NCBI RefSeq assembly: GCF_021172045.1
Contig: NZ_CP087164.1
Coordinates: forward strand, 4,278,001-4,342,000
DNA from: Capillimicrobium parvum
GTDB lineage: Bacteria > Actinomycetota > Thermoleophilia > Solirubrobacterales > Solirubrobacteraceae
Reading direction: 5' to 3'
Length of the DNA: 64,000 bases
Below the pieces are notes generated by a model that saw only the letters and a program-made list of their open reading frames with translations, had not been told where the DNA came from and searched no databases. Within the stretch, counting starts at the first letter, position 1. Each line of letters starts with the position of its first letter. Shown piece after piece: positions 49,811 to 58,733 of the stretch. A program made the translations under genes and the position numbers.

Positions 49811-51445
49811 TCAGACCGTCGCGACGCGCGTGCGCGCGTCCGGGCTCTGCGGGGCCGGCTCGAGGTTGCCGGCGCGATCGACCGCCTGCGTGTAGAACGC
49901 GTAGCGACCACGACTGGGGACGCGGACGCGCAGTCGGCGCGAGGTGGTCGTGGTCACCAGGTGCGCCGCGCCCCCGTTGCGCGAGCGGTACACGCGCACG
50001 CTGCGCACGCCGGCGACCCGCACACCGGGCGCCGCGGTGTCGGTCGCGGTCACGCGCAGCACCAGGCTGCGCCCGCTGGTGGTGGACGGGGCGAGGACGC
50101 TGGACGTCGGCGGCCGCCGGTCGAGCCGCAGCGCCCCCTGCACCGCCGCACCGGCATCGACGATGCCCCATCCCAGCCCGTCGGTCCATCCCCCGCCGCC
50201 GGGCCGCCGGGCCGTGCGCTTGAGCACCTGCATGACGTCGGCGGGACCGAGGTCCGGGTTGGCGTCGCGGACCAGCGCGGCCGCCCCCGCGACGATCGGC
50301 GTGGCCATCGAGGTGCCGGCCAGGAAGGCGTAGCGGGCGTCCCCCGCGAGCGTCGTGCGGCAGTTGCACGGCTTACCCGACGCGCCGAGCTCGATCTCGT
50401 TCGGCCCGGCCGTGAAGGCGCCGAGCACGCCATCCGCGCCCGGGCGGCTGAACGCGCCGTACGCGGCGATCGAGATCTGCGAGCCGTCGCCGGCGAAGCT
50501 CGCCGCCTCGTCGGTGAAGTCCGCAGCCGTCACGGACAGCCCCTTGCCGGCGGCGATGTCCGGGCCGGTGCCGGTCGGCTGGAGGATGTTCGCCGGGAAG
50601 CCCTGCTCGGTGGTGCGCTTGTCGGCGGCCGCGGCGACCAGGACGGCCCCGCGGTCGTAGGCGTAGCTCACGGCGTCGATCATGGCCTGCGGCGCGCGCG
50701 AGCGGTCGTCGGTGCCGAAGCTCATCGAGATCACCGAAGCCCCCCGGTCGGTCGCGTCGACGATCGCGCGCACGACGCTCGAGTTCGTCAGGTCGGACTT
50801 CTCGACGAGCAGCCCGCAGTCGAAGCCGGCGCCGGCGAGGCCGATGCCGTTGCCCGGCTGCGCGCACGCCAGCGAGGCGACGTGGGTGCCGTGGCCCGCC
50901 TCGTCCTCGGTCGCCGGGCCGTGCCCCGGATCCGAGTCGAAGTCGACCGCGGCGCGGATCTTGCCGGCCAGGTCGGGATGCGAGATCTCGACGCCCTGGT
51001 CGATGACCGCCACCGTGACGCTGTCGCCGTCGGCGCGGTCCCAGGCGGCGGGGAAGTTCTCGCGCACCGCCCACCAGGCGAGCGTCTGACCCGCCGCGGC
51101 CGGGTCGGGCGTCGAGAACACCGGGTCGTCCGGGACCAGGCGCGGTGTGGCCCGATGCTCGGCGTCGACCGCGCGCACCGCCGGGTCGCGCCGCAGGCGG
51201 GCCGCGAGGGCGCGCAGCGTCTGCCCGGCGCGCGGGCGCACCGTGACCATCCCGACCTGCGTCACGATCCGGCCGGCGGGGACGGCGCCGGCGCGGGCGG
51301 CGACGGCGCTCGCGGCGGTGGCGGCCGTCGCGTGGCCGCTCGGCGTGGCGCGCAGCGAGACGAGCAGCCGGCCGGTCGTGGCGGCACCGGCGGAGGCGGG
51401 CAGGCCCAGAGCCACCGCGAGGCAGACCAGGACGAGTCGCCGCAT
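49811..51445 (-). CDS. Secreted S8 (subtilisin-family) serine protease
   Basis: A 544-residue preproprotein: Sec signal LVLVCLAVALGLPASAGA, an I9-like propeptide (about 25-105, GRLLVSLRATPSG) and the peptidase domain with the complete triad: Asp in VAVIDQGVEISHPD, His in GHGTHVASLA, Ser in LAGTSMATPIVAGAAAL. A ~110-residue beta-rich C-terminal domain (LVLRVTATDTAAPGVRVAGV) follows, as in many exported subtilases. ATG 51445 puts the signal peptide first; frame extension to 51547 is upstream read-through. Confidence 0.92.
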   Translation of the reverse strand: MRRLVLVCLAVALGLPASAGAATTGRLLVSLRATPSGHATAATAASAVAARAGAVPAGRIVTQVGMVTVRPRAGQTLRALAARLRRDPAVRAVDAEHRATPRLVPDDPVFSTPDPAAAGQTLAWWAVRENFPAAWDRADGDSVTVAVIDQGVEISHPDLAGKIRAAVDFDSDPGHGPATEDEAGHGTHVASLACAQPGNGIGLAGAGFDCGLLVEKSDLTNSSVVRAIVDATDRGASVISMSFGTDDRSRAPQAMIDAVSYAYDRGAVLVAAAADKRTTEQGFPANILQPTGTGPDIAAGKGLSVTAADFTDEAASFAGDGSQISIAAYGAFSRPGADGVLGAFTAGPNEIELGASGKPCNCRTTLAGDARYAFLAGTSMATPIVAGAAALVRDANPDLGPADVMQVLKRTARRPGGGGWTDGLGWGIVDAGAAVQGALRLDRRPPTSSVLAPSTTSGRSLVLRVTATDTAAPGVRVAGVRSVRVYRSRNGGAAHLVTTTTSRRLRVRVPSRGRYAFYTQAVDRAGNLEPAPQSPDARTRVATV

Positions 51446-51485
51446 CGCGCCCCAGGATAGTGACAGTGCGTGTACCGTTTCGCAC

Positions 51486-51716
51486 ATGCCTGTCGACGAC
51501 GCAGACCTCATCGGGCCGCGTGACACGGCGTACCGGCTCGACCTCACGCCGGCTCAGCTGAAGGTGACCTGGACAGCGCTGAAGACGTTCTTCGACGGTC
51601 TCGGCCACGACGAGCACGACGTCCGCGCCGTGATCGGCGAGGTGCTCGAGAAGCTGCCGAGCGAGCACGACATCCGCGCGATCGATCTCGATCTCGAGCG
51701 GCGCCGCGCCCGGTAG
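51486..51716 (+). CDS. Small conserved-looking hypothetical protein
   Basis: A 76-residue acidic protein, MPVDDADLIG..., predicted to be helical (LTPAQLKVTWTALKTFFDGL, DVRAVIGEVLEKLP). I recognise no family. It is accepted as a gene because it is the best coding frame in a gap between two genes, begins with ATG just after the divergent subtilase start, and has a protein-like composition. Function unknown. Confidence 0.55.
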   Translation: MPVDDADLIGPRDTAYRLDLTPAQLKVTWTALKTFFDGLGHDEHDVRAVIGEVLEKLPSEHDIRAIDLDLERRRAR

Positions 51717-51796
51717 CCGGGCCGCAGCGCAGCCGCACCCGGCGTCACCGGAATCCGGCTCGACGAGCCCCGCATCACCGGTCCTGCGCCGCGAGT

Positions 51797-51810
51797 AGAG
51801 TCGCGACTCT
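51797..51810. promoter_or_regulatory. 14-bp perfect palindrome upstream of the ArsR-like gene
   Basis: AGAGTCGCGACTCT lies 29 bp before the ATG at 51839, in the position of a core promoter. A perfect dyad there suits self-repression by the winged-helix regulator it precedes. Confidence 0.45.
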
Positions 51811-51838
51811 CACGACACCGACCGCAGTGAGCTGATCC

Positions 51839-52441
51839 ATGCCCGACAACGCCGTGGCCCGCGCGCGCCTGACCGCGCCGGCCGCCAGTCGACTCGCCCA
51901 GGCGCTGTCGCACCCGCTCCGCGCCCAGTTGCTCGCCCTGCTCAACGAGCGCCCGGCGAGCCCGAACGAGCTCGCCCGCCAGGTCGACGAGCGCCTCGAG
52001 AACGTCGCCTACCACGTCCGGGTCCTGCGCGACCTCGGCTGCATCGAGCTCGTGGACACCGCCCAGCGGCGCGGCGCGATCGAGCACTACTACCGGGCGA
52101 TCGAGCGCTCCTACCTCTCCGACGACGAGTGGGCCGGCATGCCTGCGGAGGTGCGCCAGAGCCTCGCCGGGCAGTGGTTCGAGGCGACCGCGGTCGACAT
52201 CATGACCGCGCTCTCGGCCGGCACCTTCACCACGCGCGACGACCCCCACTGGTCGTTCACGCGCGTGCAGCTCGACGAGGAGGCATGGACCGCGCTCCAC
52301 GACAAGCTCCAGGAGGTGCTGGACCTCGCCTTCGAGCTCGAGGCCCAGAGCGTGAGCCGCAGCGTCGAGAGCGGCAGGCCGCTCACGCCGTCGCGGCTGG
52401 CGATGGCGCACTACGAAGGAGGGCGCCGTGGCGGTTCGTGA
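51839..52441 (+). CDS. ArsR-like winged-helix transcriptional regulator
   Basis: A 200-residue regulator. The N-terminal wHTH is ALSHPLRAQLLALLNERPASPNELARQVDERLENVAYHVRVLRDLGCIELV (about 21-72), a typical ArsR/HTH_20 pattern without metal-binding Cys. The C-terminal half is helical and may bind a ligand. It overlaps the HSL-type hydrolase gene by 14 bp, so it probably controls that enzyme and itself. Ribosome site is not obvious. Confidence 0.82.
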   Translation: MPDNAVARARLTAPAASRLAQALSHPLRAQLLALLNERPASPNELARQVDERLENVAYHVRVLRDLGCIELVDTAQRRGAIEHYYRAIERSYLSDDEWAGMPAEVRQSLAGQWFEATAVDIMTALSAGTFTTRDDPHWSFTRVQLDEEAWTALHDKLQEVLDLAFELEAQSVSRSVESGRPLTPSRLAMAHYEGGRRGGS

Positions 52442-53432
52442 CCGGATCGATCCCGACGCGCGAGCCGCGCTCGACGCGTTCCTCGACCTCGTCGGCCCGG
52501 GCGGGCTCAACGGCATCGCCGACATCCCGGCGCGGCGGGAGAAGTTCACCGAGGTGCTCACGGGCCTCGCGGCGACGCTGCCGCCGGTCGAGGGGGTGGA
52601 GAGCGCGGACCGATGGATTGCGGGCCCACCTACCCCCGCCGGCGCGCCCGACGTCCCCGTGCGGATCTACCGGCCCTCGGAGGGCGACGGGGCGCGGCCG
52701 GGCCTGCTCTTCATCCACGGCGGCGGGATGGTCGTGGGCAACCTCGAGACCGAGGATCTCGTGGCACGGATCCTCACGAAGGACCTGGGTTGCGTGACGG
52801 TCTCGGTCGACTACCGCCTGGCCCCTGAGCACCCGGACCCCGCGCCGGTCGAGGACTGCTACGCGGCGCTCGCGTGGATGGCGGGTGCGGCCGGCGAGCT
52901 CGGCATCGATCCGGAGCGCCTGGCCGTGTACGGCGGCAGCGCCGGCGGCGGGCTGGCGGCGGGCACGGCGCTGATGGCGCGCGACCGCGGCGGTCCCGCG
53001 CTCGCGTTCCAGATGCTCATCTATCCGATGATCGACGACCGCGACCGGACGCCGTCGGTCCACGAGTTCACCGACATCGGCATCTGGGACCGCGACGCCA
53101 ACCTCGAGGGCTGGCGCTGCCTGCTCGGAGACCGCGTCGGCGGCGACGACGTCTCGATCTACGCCGCCCCGGCGCGCGCCACCGACCTCGCCGGCCTGCC
53201 GCCGGCGTACATCGACGTCGGCGAGCTCGACCTCTTCCGCGACGAGGACATCGACTACGCGGCGCGGCTGCTGCGCGCCGGCGTGCCGACCGAGCTGCAC
53301 GTGTTTCCCGGCGCGTACCACGCGGCCGAGCTGCAGGCGGTCGGCTCCGCGCTCGCCAACCGCGTGCTCGGCTGGCGCCTCGACGCCCTGCGGCGCGCGC
53401 TCGGGGTGCCGGCGCCCGCGGCGGTCGCCTAG
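52428..53432 (+). CDS. Alpha/beta hydrolase of the hormone-sensitive-lipase (HSL) family
   Basis: A 334-residue esterase: oxyanion motif FIHGGGMVVGN, nucleophile elbow YGGSAGGGLA (Ser; the usual Asp of GDSAGG is Gly), acid in YIDVGELDLFRDED, and His in FPGAYHAAE. The N-terminal ~85 residues form the cap. Start GTG 52428 is supported by GGAGG 5 bp upstream, inside the regulator gene. It is likely an exporter-independent, cytoplasmic carboxylesterase, since no signal peptide is seen. Confidence 0.88.
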   Translation: MAVRDRIDPDARAALDAFLDLVGPGGLNGIADIPARREKFTEVLTGLAATLPPVEGVESADRWIAGPPTPAGAPDVPVRIYRPSEGDGARPGLLFIHGGGMVVGNLETEDLVARILTKDLGCVTVSVDYRLAPEHPDPAPVEDCYAALAWMAGAAGELGIDPERLAVYGGSAGGGLAAGTALMARDRGGPALAFQMLIYPMIDDRDRTPSVHEFTDIGIWDRDANLEGWRCLLGDRVGGDDVSIYAAPARATDLAGLPPAYIDVGELDLFRDEDIDYAARLLRAGVPTELHVFPGAYHAAELQAVGSALANRVLGWRLDALRRALGVPAPAAVA

Positions 53433-53519
53433 GCAACAGCGCGGCTGCTCGGCCTCCTCCTGGGGTTCGGCGAACGGGTTGCGAGCGAGCAGACGCGCAT
53501 CTGGGACGTCAATCCCAGA

Positions 53520-55934
53520 CTATGCGCTTGCCTTTGCGCGGCGGATGAGCTCGAGGACCTCGTTGGGTCCGAGCGGGTTGGTCGTGATCTCGACCTTGCC
53601 GAAGGCGCTGATGGCGTCGGCGATCGCGTTGAGGACGGCGGTGCCGGCGGCGATGTTGCCGGACTCACCCATCCCCTTGATTCCGCCCTCGGTGACCGTC
53701 GATGGCGTCTGGATGTGCCCCACCTCGATCGGCGGGACTTCGCACGTCGTGGGGTACAGGTAGTCCATCAGGCTGCTGGACAGGAACTGCCCCGTTTCGT
53801 CGTAGGCGAGGCTCTCGTACATTGCGCCGCCGATGCCCTGGGCGATGGCGCCCTGCATCTGGCCCTCGACGACCATCGGGTTGAGCATCGTGCCGCAGTC
53901 CTCGCAGCAAGCGATGTGCTGCAGGTCGACCTTGCCGGTCTGTGCGTCGATCTCGACGGTCGCGAGGATCGTGCCGTTGGAGTATGTCTCCGGAGGGTCG
54001 TAGGAACGCGTGGCGGCAAGCATCGGCTCTGCGTCAGGCGGCCGCGCCGACCCCCCGTAGTACGCGAGGAAGCCCAGCTGCTGCATGGTCATCTGCTTGT
54101 CCGGAACGCCCTTGACGGTGGCGACGCCGTCGGCGAGGTCGATGTCGTCGGGGCTGACTTCCATCGCGTGGGCGGCCAGCCGGATGATCTTCTCGCGCAC
54201 CTCCTTGCCCGCACGCATGATCGCGCCGCCCGCGACGACGGCTACGCGGCTGGCGAACGTGCCGGACCCGTAGACGGCCCGCTCCGTGTCGTTCTCGATG
54301 ACGCGCACGCTCTCGAACGGCGCGCCGAGCGTATCGGCCGCGACCTGCGCCAGCGTCGTGTAGTGCGCCTGCCCGTGGTTGTGACAGCCGGTGGTGACGG
54401 TGATCGAGCCGTCGGGCTCGACGGTCAGGCTCGCGGCGTCGAAGAACTCGGAGTTGAAGCCGTTGGCCTTCGCCATCTCGGTGCCCCACGCGGTCGGCTC
54501 CACCCAGGGACTCCAGCCGATGCCGAGGTAGCGGCCCTCCTTGCGCAGCTCTACCTGCCTCGCACGCAGCGCCTCGTAGTCGACCATCTCCTTGACCTTG
54601 CGGATCGCGCCTGCGTAGCTGCCGCCGTCGTACTTCATCCCCGTTACGGACACGAAGGGCTTGTCGGGGATCAGGTTGCGCAGGCGCAGCTCTATCGGGT
54701 CCTGGCCCAGTTCACGAGCGATGTCATCGATGAGCGTCTCACGCGCCGCGTGGCCGGCGGTCCACCCGACACCGCGGTAGGCGCCGGACGGGCAACGGTT
54801 CGTCATCGGCGCATCGACGACGTAGCCCACCGCCCGTATGTCGTAGAGGCTGGGCAGCAGGGTCGCCGCGGGCAGCGGGTCGAGCAGCGGCGTCCAAGGA
54901 TGCGACGGGTGTGCGCCACCGACTCCGATGTAGTGGCCCCGGAAGGCGAGGAAGCGACCGTCGGCGTCCATCGCGATCTCGAGCTCGATGATGACGTCCT
55001 TGGAGTGCAATGACGCAGCGAGGTGCTCGTAGCGGTCCTCCGTCCACTTCACCGGCGCGCCGACCACCTTCGCGGCGGCCGGGATCAGGTGGTCCTCGTC
55101 GAACGCATGCGCCTTCAGCCCGAACCCACCGCCGACGTGGTCGGCGATCACGCGCATCTTGTTGCCCGCGATCCCGAGTGGGGCGCCGAGAAAGGTGCGC
55201 AGCATGTGCGGGTTCTGATTGGAGCTCCACAGTGTCAGATCCCCTGACACCTGGTCCCAGTCAGCGATCACGCCGCGATTCTCCAACGGCGCCGCCGAGC
55301 AGCGCCCGTGGTGGAACCGCTTCCTGAACACTCGATCGGCGTTCGCGAACAGATCGTCGACCTCGCCGCGCTGAAACTCGATGTGGGCGAAGTTGTTCGT
55401 CGTCATGTCCTCGCGCACGAGCGGGGCGTCGGGCTCCAAGGCGCGCTCAGCGTCCAGCAGCGGCTCGCGTGGCTCCCAGTCGACGTCGAGGGCGTCGACG
55501 CCGTCCTCGGCCAAGTAGCGGGAGGTGCCTACGACGATCGCGATCGGCTGCCCGACGTAGCGCGCAACCCTCGAGTCCAGCGCCGGCCGCGTGACGGGCA
55601 CCACCTCCGGGCGCGCCAGTGCCGTGGTTATCGGACCGACGACGCCGTCCAGATCCGACTGTGTGATGACAGCCCTGACCCCCGGGATACCCATCGCACG
55701 CTCGGTACCGATGTTGCGTACGCGCGCGTGCGGATGCGGACTGCGCAGAAACGCCGCGTGCAGCATCCCGGGCAGCTGGACATCGTCGGTGTACTTCGCG
55801 CGACCCATGAGGTACACCGGGTCCTCGGTGCGCAGCACGTTCATGCCGATGTACTTGCGGCGCTCGAGGATGTCCGTCGCCTCGGCATCCGGCTGCACGT
55901 TCGTGCCTTGGTTCAGCACCTCGCTGTCAGCCAC
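53520..55934 (-). CDS. Xanthine-dehydrogenase-family molybdopterin-binding (large) subunit
   Basis: An 804-residue protein of the CoxL/XdhB aldehyde-oxidase family. The N-terminal a/b hammerhead (GMNVLRTEDPVYLMGRAKYTDD) is followed by cofactor-binding regions HVGGGFGLKAHAFDED, PSGAYRGVGWTAGHAARE and the active-site Glu segment EGGIKGMGESGNIAAG. The CO-dehydrogenase-specific AYXCSFR loop is not seen, so it is an aldehyde/heterocycle hydroxylase type. GTG 55934 is backed by GGAGG 7 bp upstream. The FAD (CoxM) and 2Fe-2S (CoxS) subunit genes are missing on both sides. Wobble positions look less G/C-biased than in neighbours, which may indicate transfer. Confidence 0.88.
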   Translation of the reverse strand: MADSEVLNQGTNVQPDAEATDILERRKYIGMNVLRTEDPVYLMGRAKYTDDVQLPGMLHAAFLRSPHPHARVRNIGTERAMGIPGVRAVITQSDLDGVVGPITTALARPEVVPVTRPALDSRVARYVGQPIAIVVGTSRYLAEDGVDALDVDWEPREPLLDAERALEPDAPLVREDMTTNNFAHIEFQRGEVDDLFANADRVFRKRFHHGRCSAAPLENRGVIADWDQVSGDLTLWSSNQNPHMLRTFLGAPLGIAGNKMRVIADHVGGGFGLKAHAFDEDHLIPAAAKVVGAPVKWTEDRYEHLAASLHSKDVIIELEIAMDADGRFLAFRGHYIGVGGAHPSHPWTPLLDPLPAATLLPSLYDIRAVGYVVDAPMTNRCPSGAYRGVGWTAGHAARETLIDDIARELGQDPIELRLRNLIPDKPFVSVTGMKYDGGSYAGAIRKVKEMVDYEALRARQVELRKEGRYLGIGWSPWVEPTAWGTEMAKANGFNSEFFDAASLTVEPDGSITVTTGCHNHGQAHYTTLAQVAADTLGAPFESVRVIENDTERAVYGSGTFASRVAVVAGGAIMRAGKEVREKIIRLAAHAMEVSPDDIDLADGVATVKGVPDKQMTMQQLGFLAYYGGSARPPDAEPMLAATRSYDPPETYSNGTILATVEIDAQTGKVDLQHIACCEDCGTMLNPMVVEGQMQGAIAQGIGGAMYESLAYDETGQFLSSSLMDYLYPTTCEVPPIEVGHIQTPSTVTEGGIKGMGESGNIAAGTAVLNAIADAISAFGKVEITTNPLGPNEVLELIRRAKASA

Positions 55935-56134
55935 CGCACTGCCTCCTCGTTGACCTCGAGACCCGGCTCGCATGGCCACCGGCTTCGCAGATCCGCCTAC
56001 CGGCAAGCCTACGGCCGACTGCATCCGAAGACAACCTGCGCGCTCTGCTCTGCGCTACGCCTTCCGCGGCTCCTGCGCTGCCGACTTCGCCTGCTCCGCC
56101 GCGGGTCCCGCCAGGGCGACGACCGTGCATCGAC

Positions 56135-56148
56135 GCCGCCTTGGCGGC
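56135..56148. other. Palindrome in the gap between the hydroxylase and SufT-like genes
   Basis: GCCGCC-TT-GGCGGC lies about 43 bp past the stop of the minus-strand gene at 56191 and may be its terminator. The rest of 55935-56190 shows no gene that I can support. Confidence 0.3.
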
Positions 56149-56190
56149 AACCGCGTGCTGGAGGCGCCGGAGCGGTGTCGCGATCGGTTC

Positions 56191-56487
56191 CTAGAAGCCG
56201 AGGGCGAACTTCGCGTCTTCCGACATCCGGTCCGGGCTCCACGGCGGCGTGAACGTCATCGTGGACTCGACCGCGTCGACATCGGGCAGCTCGCCGACGA
56301 ACTCCTCGATCTGCTCGGTGACCTGCGGGCCGATCGGGCAGCCGGGGGTCGTTAGCGTGAACGTGACGTGGACGTCGCCGCCCTGGATCTCGACCCCGTA
56401 GATCAGCCCAAGCTCGACGAAGTCGAGCCCGAGCTCCGGATCGATGACGTTGGCCAGCGCCTCTTCGACCTCTTCGACAGTGGGCAT
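56191..56487 (-). CDS. MIP18/DUF59-family iron-sulfur assembly factor (SufT/PaaD-like)
   Basis: A 98-residue protein with the DUF59 pattern: VIDPELGLDFVELGLIYGVEI, FTLTTPGCPIGPQVTEQIEEFV (conserved Thr-x-Cys) and a C-terminal FTPPWSPDRMSEDAKFALGF, the typical W-x-P-D-x-[ML]-[ST]-E end of bacterial SufT-like proteins. It helps insert Fe-S clusters. The molybdopterin hydroxylase upstream belongs to enzyme complexes that contain Fe-S subunits, but the two genes are 256 bp apart and need not be linked. Confidence 0.88.
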   Translation of the reverse strand: MPTVEEVEEALANVIDPELGLDFVELGLIYGVEIQGGDVHVTFTLTTPGCPIGPQVTEQIEEFVGELPDVDAVESTMTFTPPWSPDRMSEDAKFALGF

Positions 56488-56531
56488 GCCGTCAGTCTAG
56501 AGGGCTCTCTCCCTACCCTCTGTGAAGAGCC

Positions 56532-57005
56532 ATGGTCCCGCTGCTCCTGCTCCTGATCTTCATCGTCATCCCGCTCGCGGAGCTGTACGTGATCATCCAG
56601 GTCGGGCAGGCGATCGGCGTGTGGCCGACGATCGCGATCCTGCTCGCCGACGCGGTGATCGGCTCGATCCTGCTGCGCGCGCAGAGCCGGGTCGCGTGGC
56701 GGCGCTTCACGGCTGCGGTCTCCGAGGGGCGCGTGCCGACGAAGGAGGTGCTCGACGGGGTGCTCGTCATCTTCGGCGGGGCCTTCCTGATCACGCCGGG
56801 CTTCATCACGGACGTCTTCGGCATCCTCTTCCTGCTGCCGCCGACACGCGCACTCGCCCGGCGGCTGATGCTGCGCAACGTCGCGGCCCGGATGGCGGCG
56901 TCGGCCACGAACTGGGGCGCCGGCCGTGTCGCCGGCCGCCGGATGCCGACCCCGTACGACGTCGAGGGCACGGCGAGCGAGCGCGAGCCGGAGCGGCTGC
57001 CGTGA
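56532..57005 (+). CDS. fxsA: FxsA-family membrane protein
   Basis: A 157-residue protein with three to four hydrophobic segments: LLLLLIFIVIPLAELYVIIQVG, TIAILLADAVIGSILL and LVIFGGAFLITPGFITDVFGILFLLPPTR, the last two being the FxsA signature. In E. coli FxsA is known for relieving phage T7 exclusion by the F plasmid; its normal role is unknown. It overlaps the next gene by GTGA. Confidence 0.88.
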   Translation: MVPLLLLLIFIVIPLAELYVIIQVGQAIGVWPTIAILLADAVIGSILLRAQSRVAWRRFTAAVSEGRVPTKEVLDGVLVIFGGAFLITPGFITDVFGILFLLPPTRALARRLMLRNVAARMAASATNWGAGRVAGRRMPTPYDVEGTASEREPERLP

Positions 57006-57865
57006 CGATCGACGCCGGGCTGGAGACGCCGCGCCCGCCGGCCGGACGCGGGTTCTCGGATGCGATCACGTTCGCGTTCGGCGACGAGGCCGCGGACGTG
57101 TACGGGCTCGCGCGGGTCGGACTGGCCGACGGCGCCGGCAGCGGGCTCGGCGTGCTGTTCGCGGGGCGCTCGACCGCGGCCGCGCGGGCAGAGGGCGGCG
57201 TCGCGGTCTCCGGCGACGGCTGGGAGGGGGTGGCGGCCGGCGGCGTGACGACGGCGACCGCCGAGCCGCTGCAGCGCTGGACGGTCGCGTTCGACGCGGA
57301 CGCCGACGGGGCGTTCGCGCTCGAGTTCACCGCGCTCGGGTTGCCCGCAGAGATCGAGGGCGGAGGGATGACGGGCTACGAGCAGTTGTGCCGCGTGTCG
57401 GGGACAGCGCGGGTCGCGGGCCGCTCGGTGGCGATCGACTGCCTCGGCCAGCGCGGGCACTCGTGGGGCTCGCCGGATTGGGACCGGATGTCGATGGCGC
57501 GGACGGTCGGCGCCTGGCTGGATCCGGCGCTCGCCGTGGTCATCAGCGCGATCCGGCCCTCGAAGGCGTCCGACCACGCGCACGACGACGTGCGGGCCGT
57601 CGTGCTCGAGGGCTCGCCGCCCGCGCCGGTGGCGGTGGGCGAGCCGCGGCTGTCGACCGCCTTCGACGCCGACGGCCACCAGCGGCGGGCCGGCTGGGAG
57701 CTGTGGCCCGACGACGAGGAGGGCTACGCGCGCCGCGGCGCCGGCGAGGTGCTGTGCGGCACGTCCCTCGACCTCGGCCGGCTACGGCTGGACTGCGCGT
57801 TCTTCCGGTTCCGGATGGACGGGCGTGAGGGCGTCGGCCGCTACGACGTCCTGCGGCGCACTTGA
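57002..57865 (+). CDS. Conserved hypothetical protein, possibly AttH/CrtC-like beta-barrel
   Basis: A 287-residue protein rich in predicted beta strands with no signal peptide or membrane segment. CLGQRGHSWGSPDWDRM near residue 155 recalls the G-x-R-x-x-[WH]-G motif of AttH/hydroxyneurosporene-synthase-type and DUF7065-like proteins, which bind hydrophobic ligands, but the match is loose. GTG 57002 overlaps fxsA's stop, and TTGA couples it to the HAD gene behind, so the three form one operon. Confidence 0.6.
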   Translation: MTIDAGLETPRPPAGRGFSDAITFAFGDEAADVYGLARVGLADGAGSGLGVLFAGRSTAAARAEGGVAVSGDGWEGVAAGGVTTATAEPLQRWTVAFDADADGAFALEFTALGLPAEIEGGGMTGYEQLCRVSGTARVAGRSVAIDCLGQRGHSWGSPDWDRMSMARTVGAWLDPALAVVISAIRPSKASDHAHDDVRAVVLEGSPPAPVAVGEPRLSTAFDADGHQRRAGWELWPDDEEGYARRGAGEVLCGTSLDLGRLRLDCAFFRFRMDGREGVGRYDVLRRT

Positions 57866-58491
57866 GCATCGAGGCGGTCGTCACCGACTGGGGCGGCGTG
57901 CTGACGTCGCCGATGACCGCGTCGTTCGTGGCGTTCGCCGAGGACAGCGGGTTCCCGCTCGAGGCTCTGGGCGAGGCGATCGCGGCGCGGACGGAGCGTG
58001 AGGGCGTCAATCCCGTCCACCGGCTCGAGGTGGCGGCGATCACCGAGCAGCAGTTCCTCGACGAGCTGGCCGACGACCTCGCGGCGCTCGGGCATGCGGT
58101 GCGGCTCGGCGGGTTCGCCGCGGGCTACTTCGACCGCCTGAGCGCGAACGCGGCGATGATCGCGGCGCTCGAGGACTGGAAGGCGCGCGGCTTTCGCCTG
58201 GCGCTCTGCACGAACAACGTGGCCGAGTGGGAGCCGCACTGGCGGGCGATGCTCCCGGTCGACGAGCTGTTCGAGGTCGTCGTCGACTCCGCCTTCGTCG
58301 GCGCCCGCAAGCCGGATCCGCGGATCTACGAGATCGTCGTGGAGCGGCTGGGGCTCGACGCCTCGGCGTGCGTGTTCGTCGACGACCGGGCCGACAACTG
58401 CGAGGGCGCGCGCGCCGCGGGCATGCACGCCGTGCACTTCGTCGACACGGCCGCCGCGATCGCGGAGATCGAGGCGGCGCTGAAGCGCTAG
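57862..58491 (+). CDS. HAD-superfamily (subfamily IA) hydrolase
   Basis: A 209-residue phosphatase-like protein. Motif I is VVTDWGGVLTS with the nucleophile Asp, but a Trp-Gly where DxD-type phosphatases have a second Asp. Motif II is LALCTNN, motif III VGARKPDPRIYE, motif IV VFVDDRADNCEGARAAGMHAVHF. The DWGGVL form is common in epoxide-hydrolase-N-terminal-like and YihX-like HADs. TTG 57862 overlaps the preceding stop (TTGA). Substrate unknown. Confidence 0.87.
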   Translation: MSIEAVVTDWGGVLTSPMTASFVAFAEDSGFPLEALGEAIAARTEREGVNPVHRLEVAAITEQQFLDELADDLAALGHAVRLGGFAAGYFDRLSANAAMIAALEDWKARGFRLALCTNNVAEWEPHWRAMLPVDELFEVVVDSAFVGARKPDPRIYEIVVERLGLDASACVFVDDRADNCEGARAAGMHAVHFVDTAAAIAEIEAALKR

Positions 58492-58668
58492 CCCGCGGGC
58501 CGCCCGGTGCACCCGGGCCGCGCCGCTGCGCCCCGTCGTCGACCTCCGTCCCGCCCGCCGGCCCACCAAGCGCGCCCACCGAGCCCGCGCCCCACCGAAG
58601 GACGTTTGGTCGTCTGTTCCCGCTGAGCGGATCCAGATGACCAGACGTCGCCGTGACGCCATGGGTAC

Positions 58669-58697
58669 TTGACACTTCGACCTGTTGCGATATATCG
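58669..58697 (+). promoter_or_regulatory. Promoter with PadR-type operator palindrome
   Basis: TTGACA (58669-58674), a 16-bp spacer and TATATC (58691-58696). The -10 box lies inside the perfect palindrome CGATATATCG (58688-58697), and a related half-site ATCGTGATA follows at 58705. AT-rich dyads of this kind are typical operators of PadR regulators, so autoregulation of the next gene is expected. The rest of 58492-58668 shows no gene. Confidence 0.7.
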
Positions 58698-58733
58698 TTA
58701 CTGCATCGTGATACTCAACAGAGGAGCAGTTTC

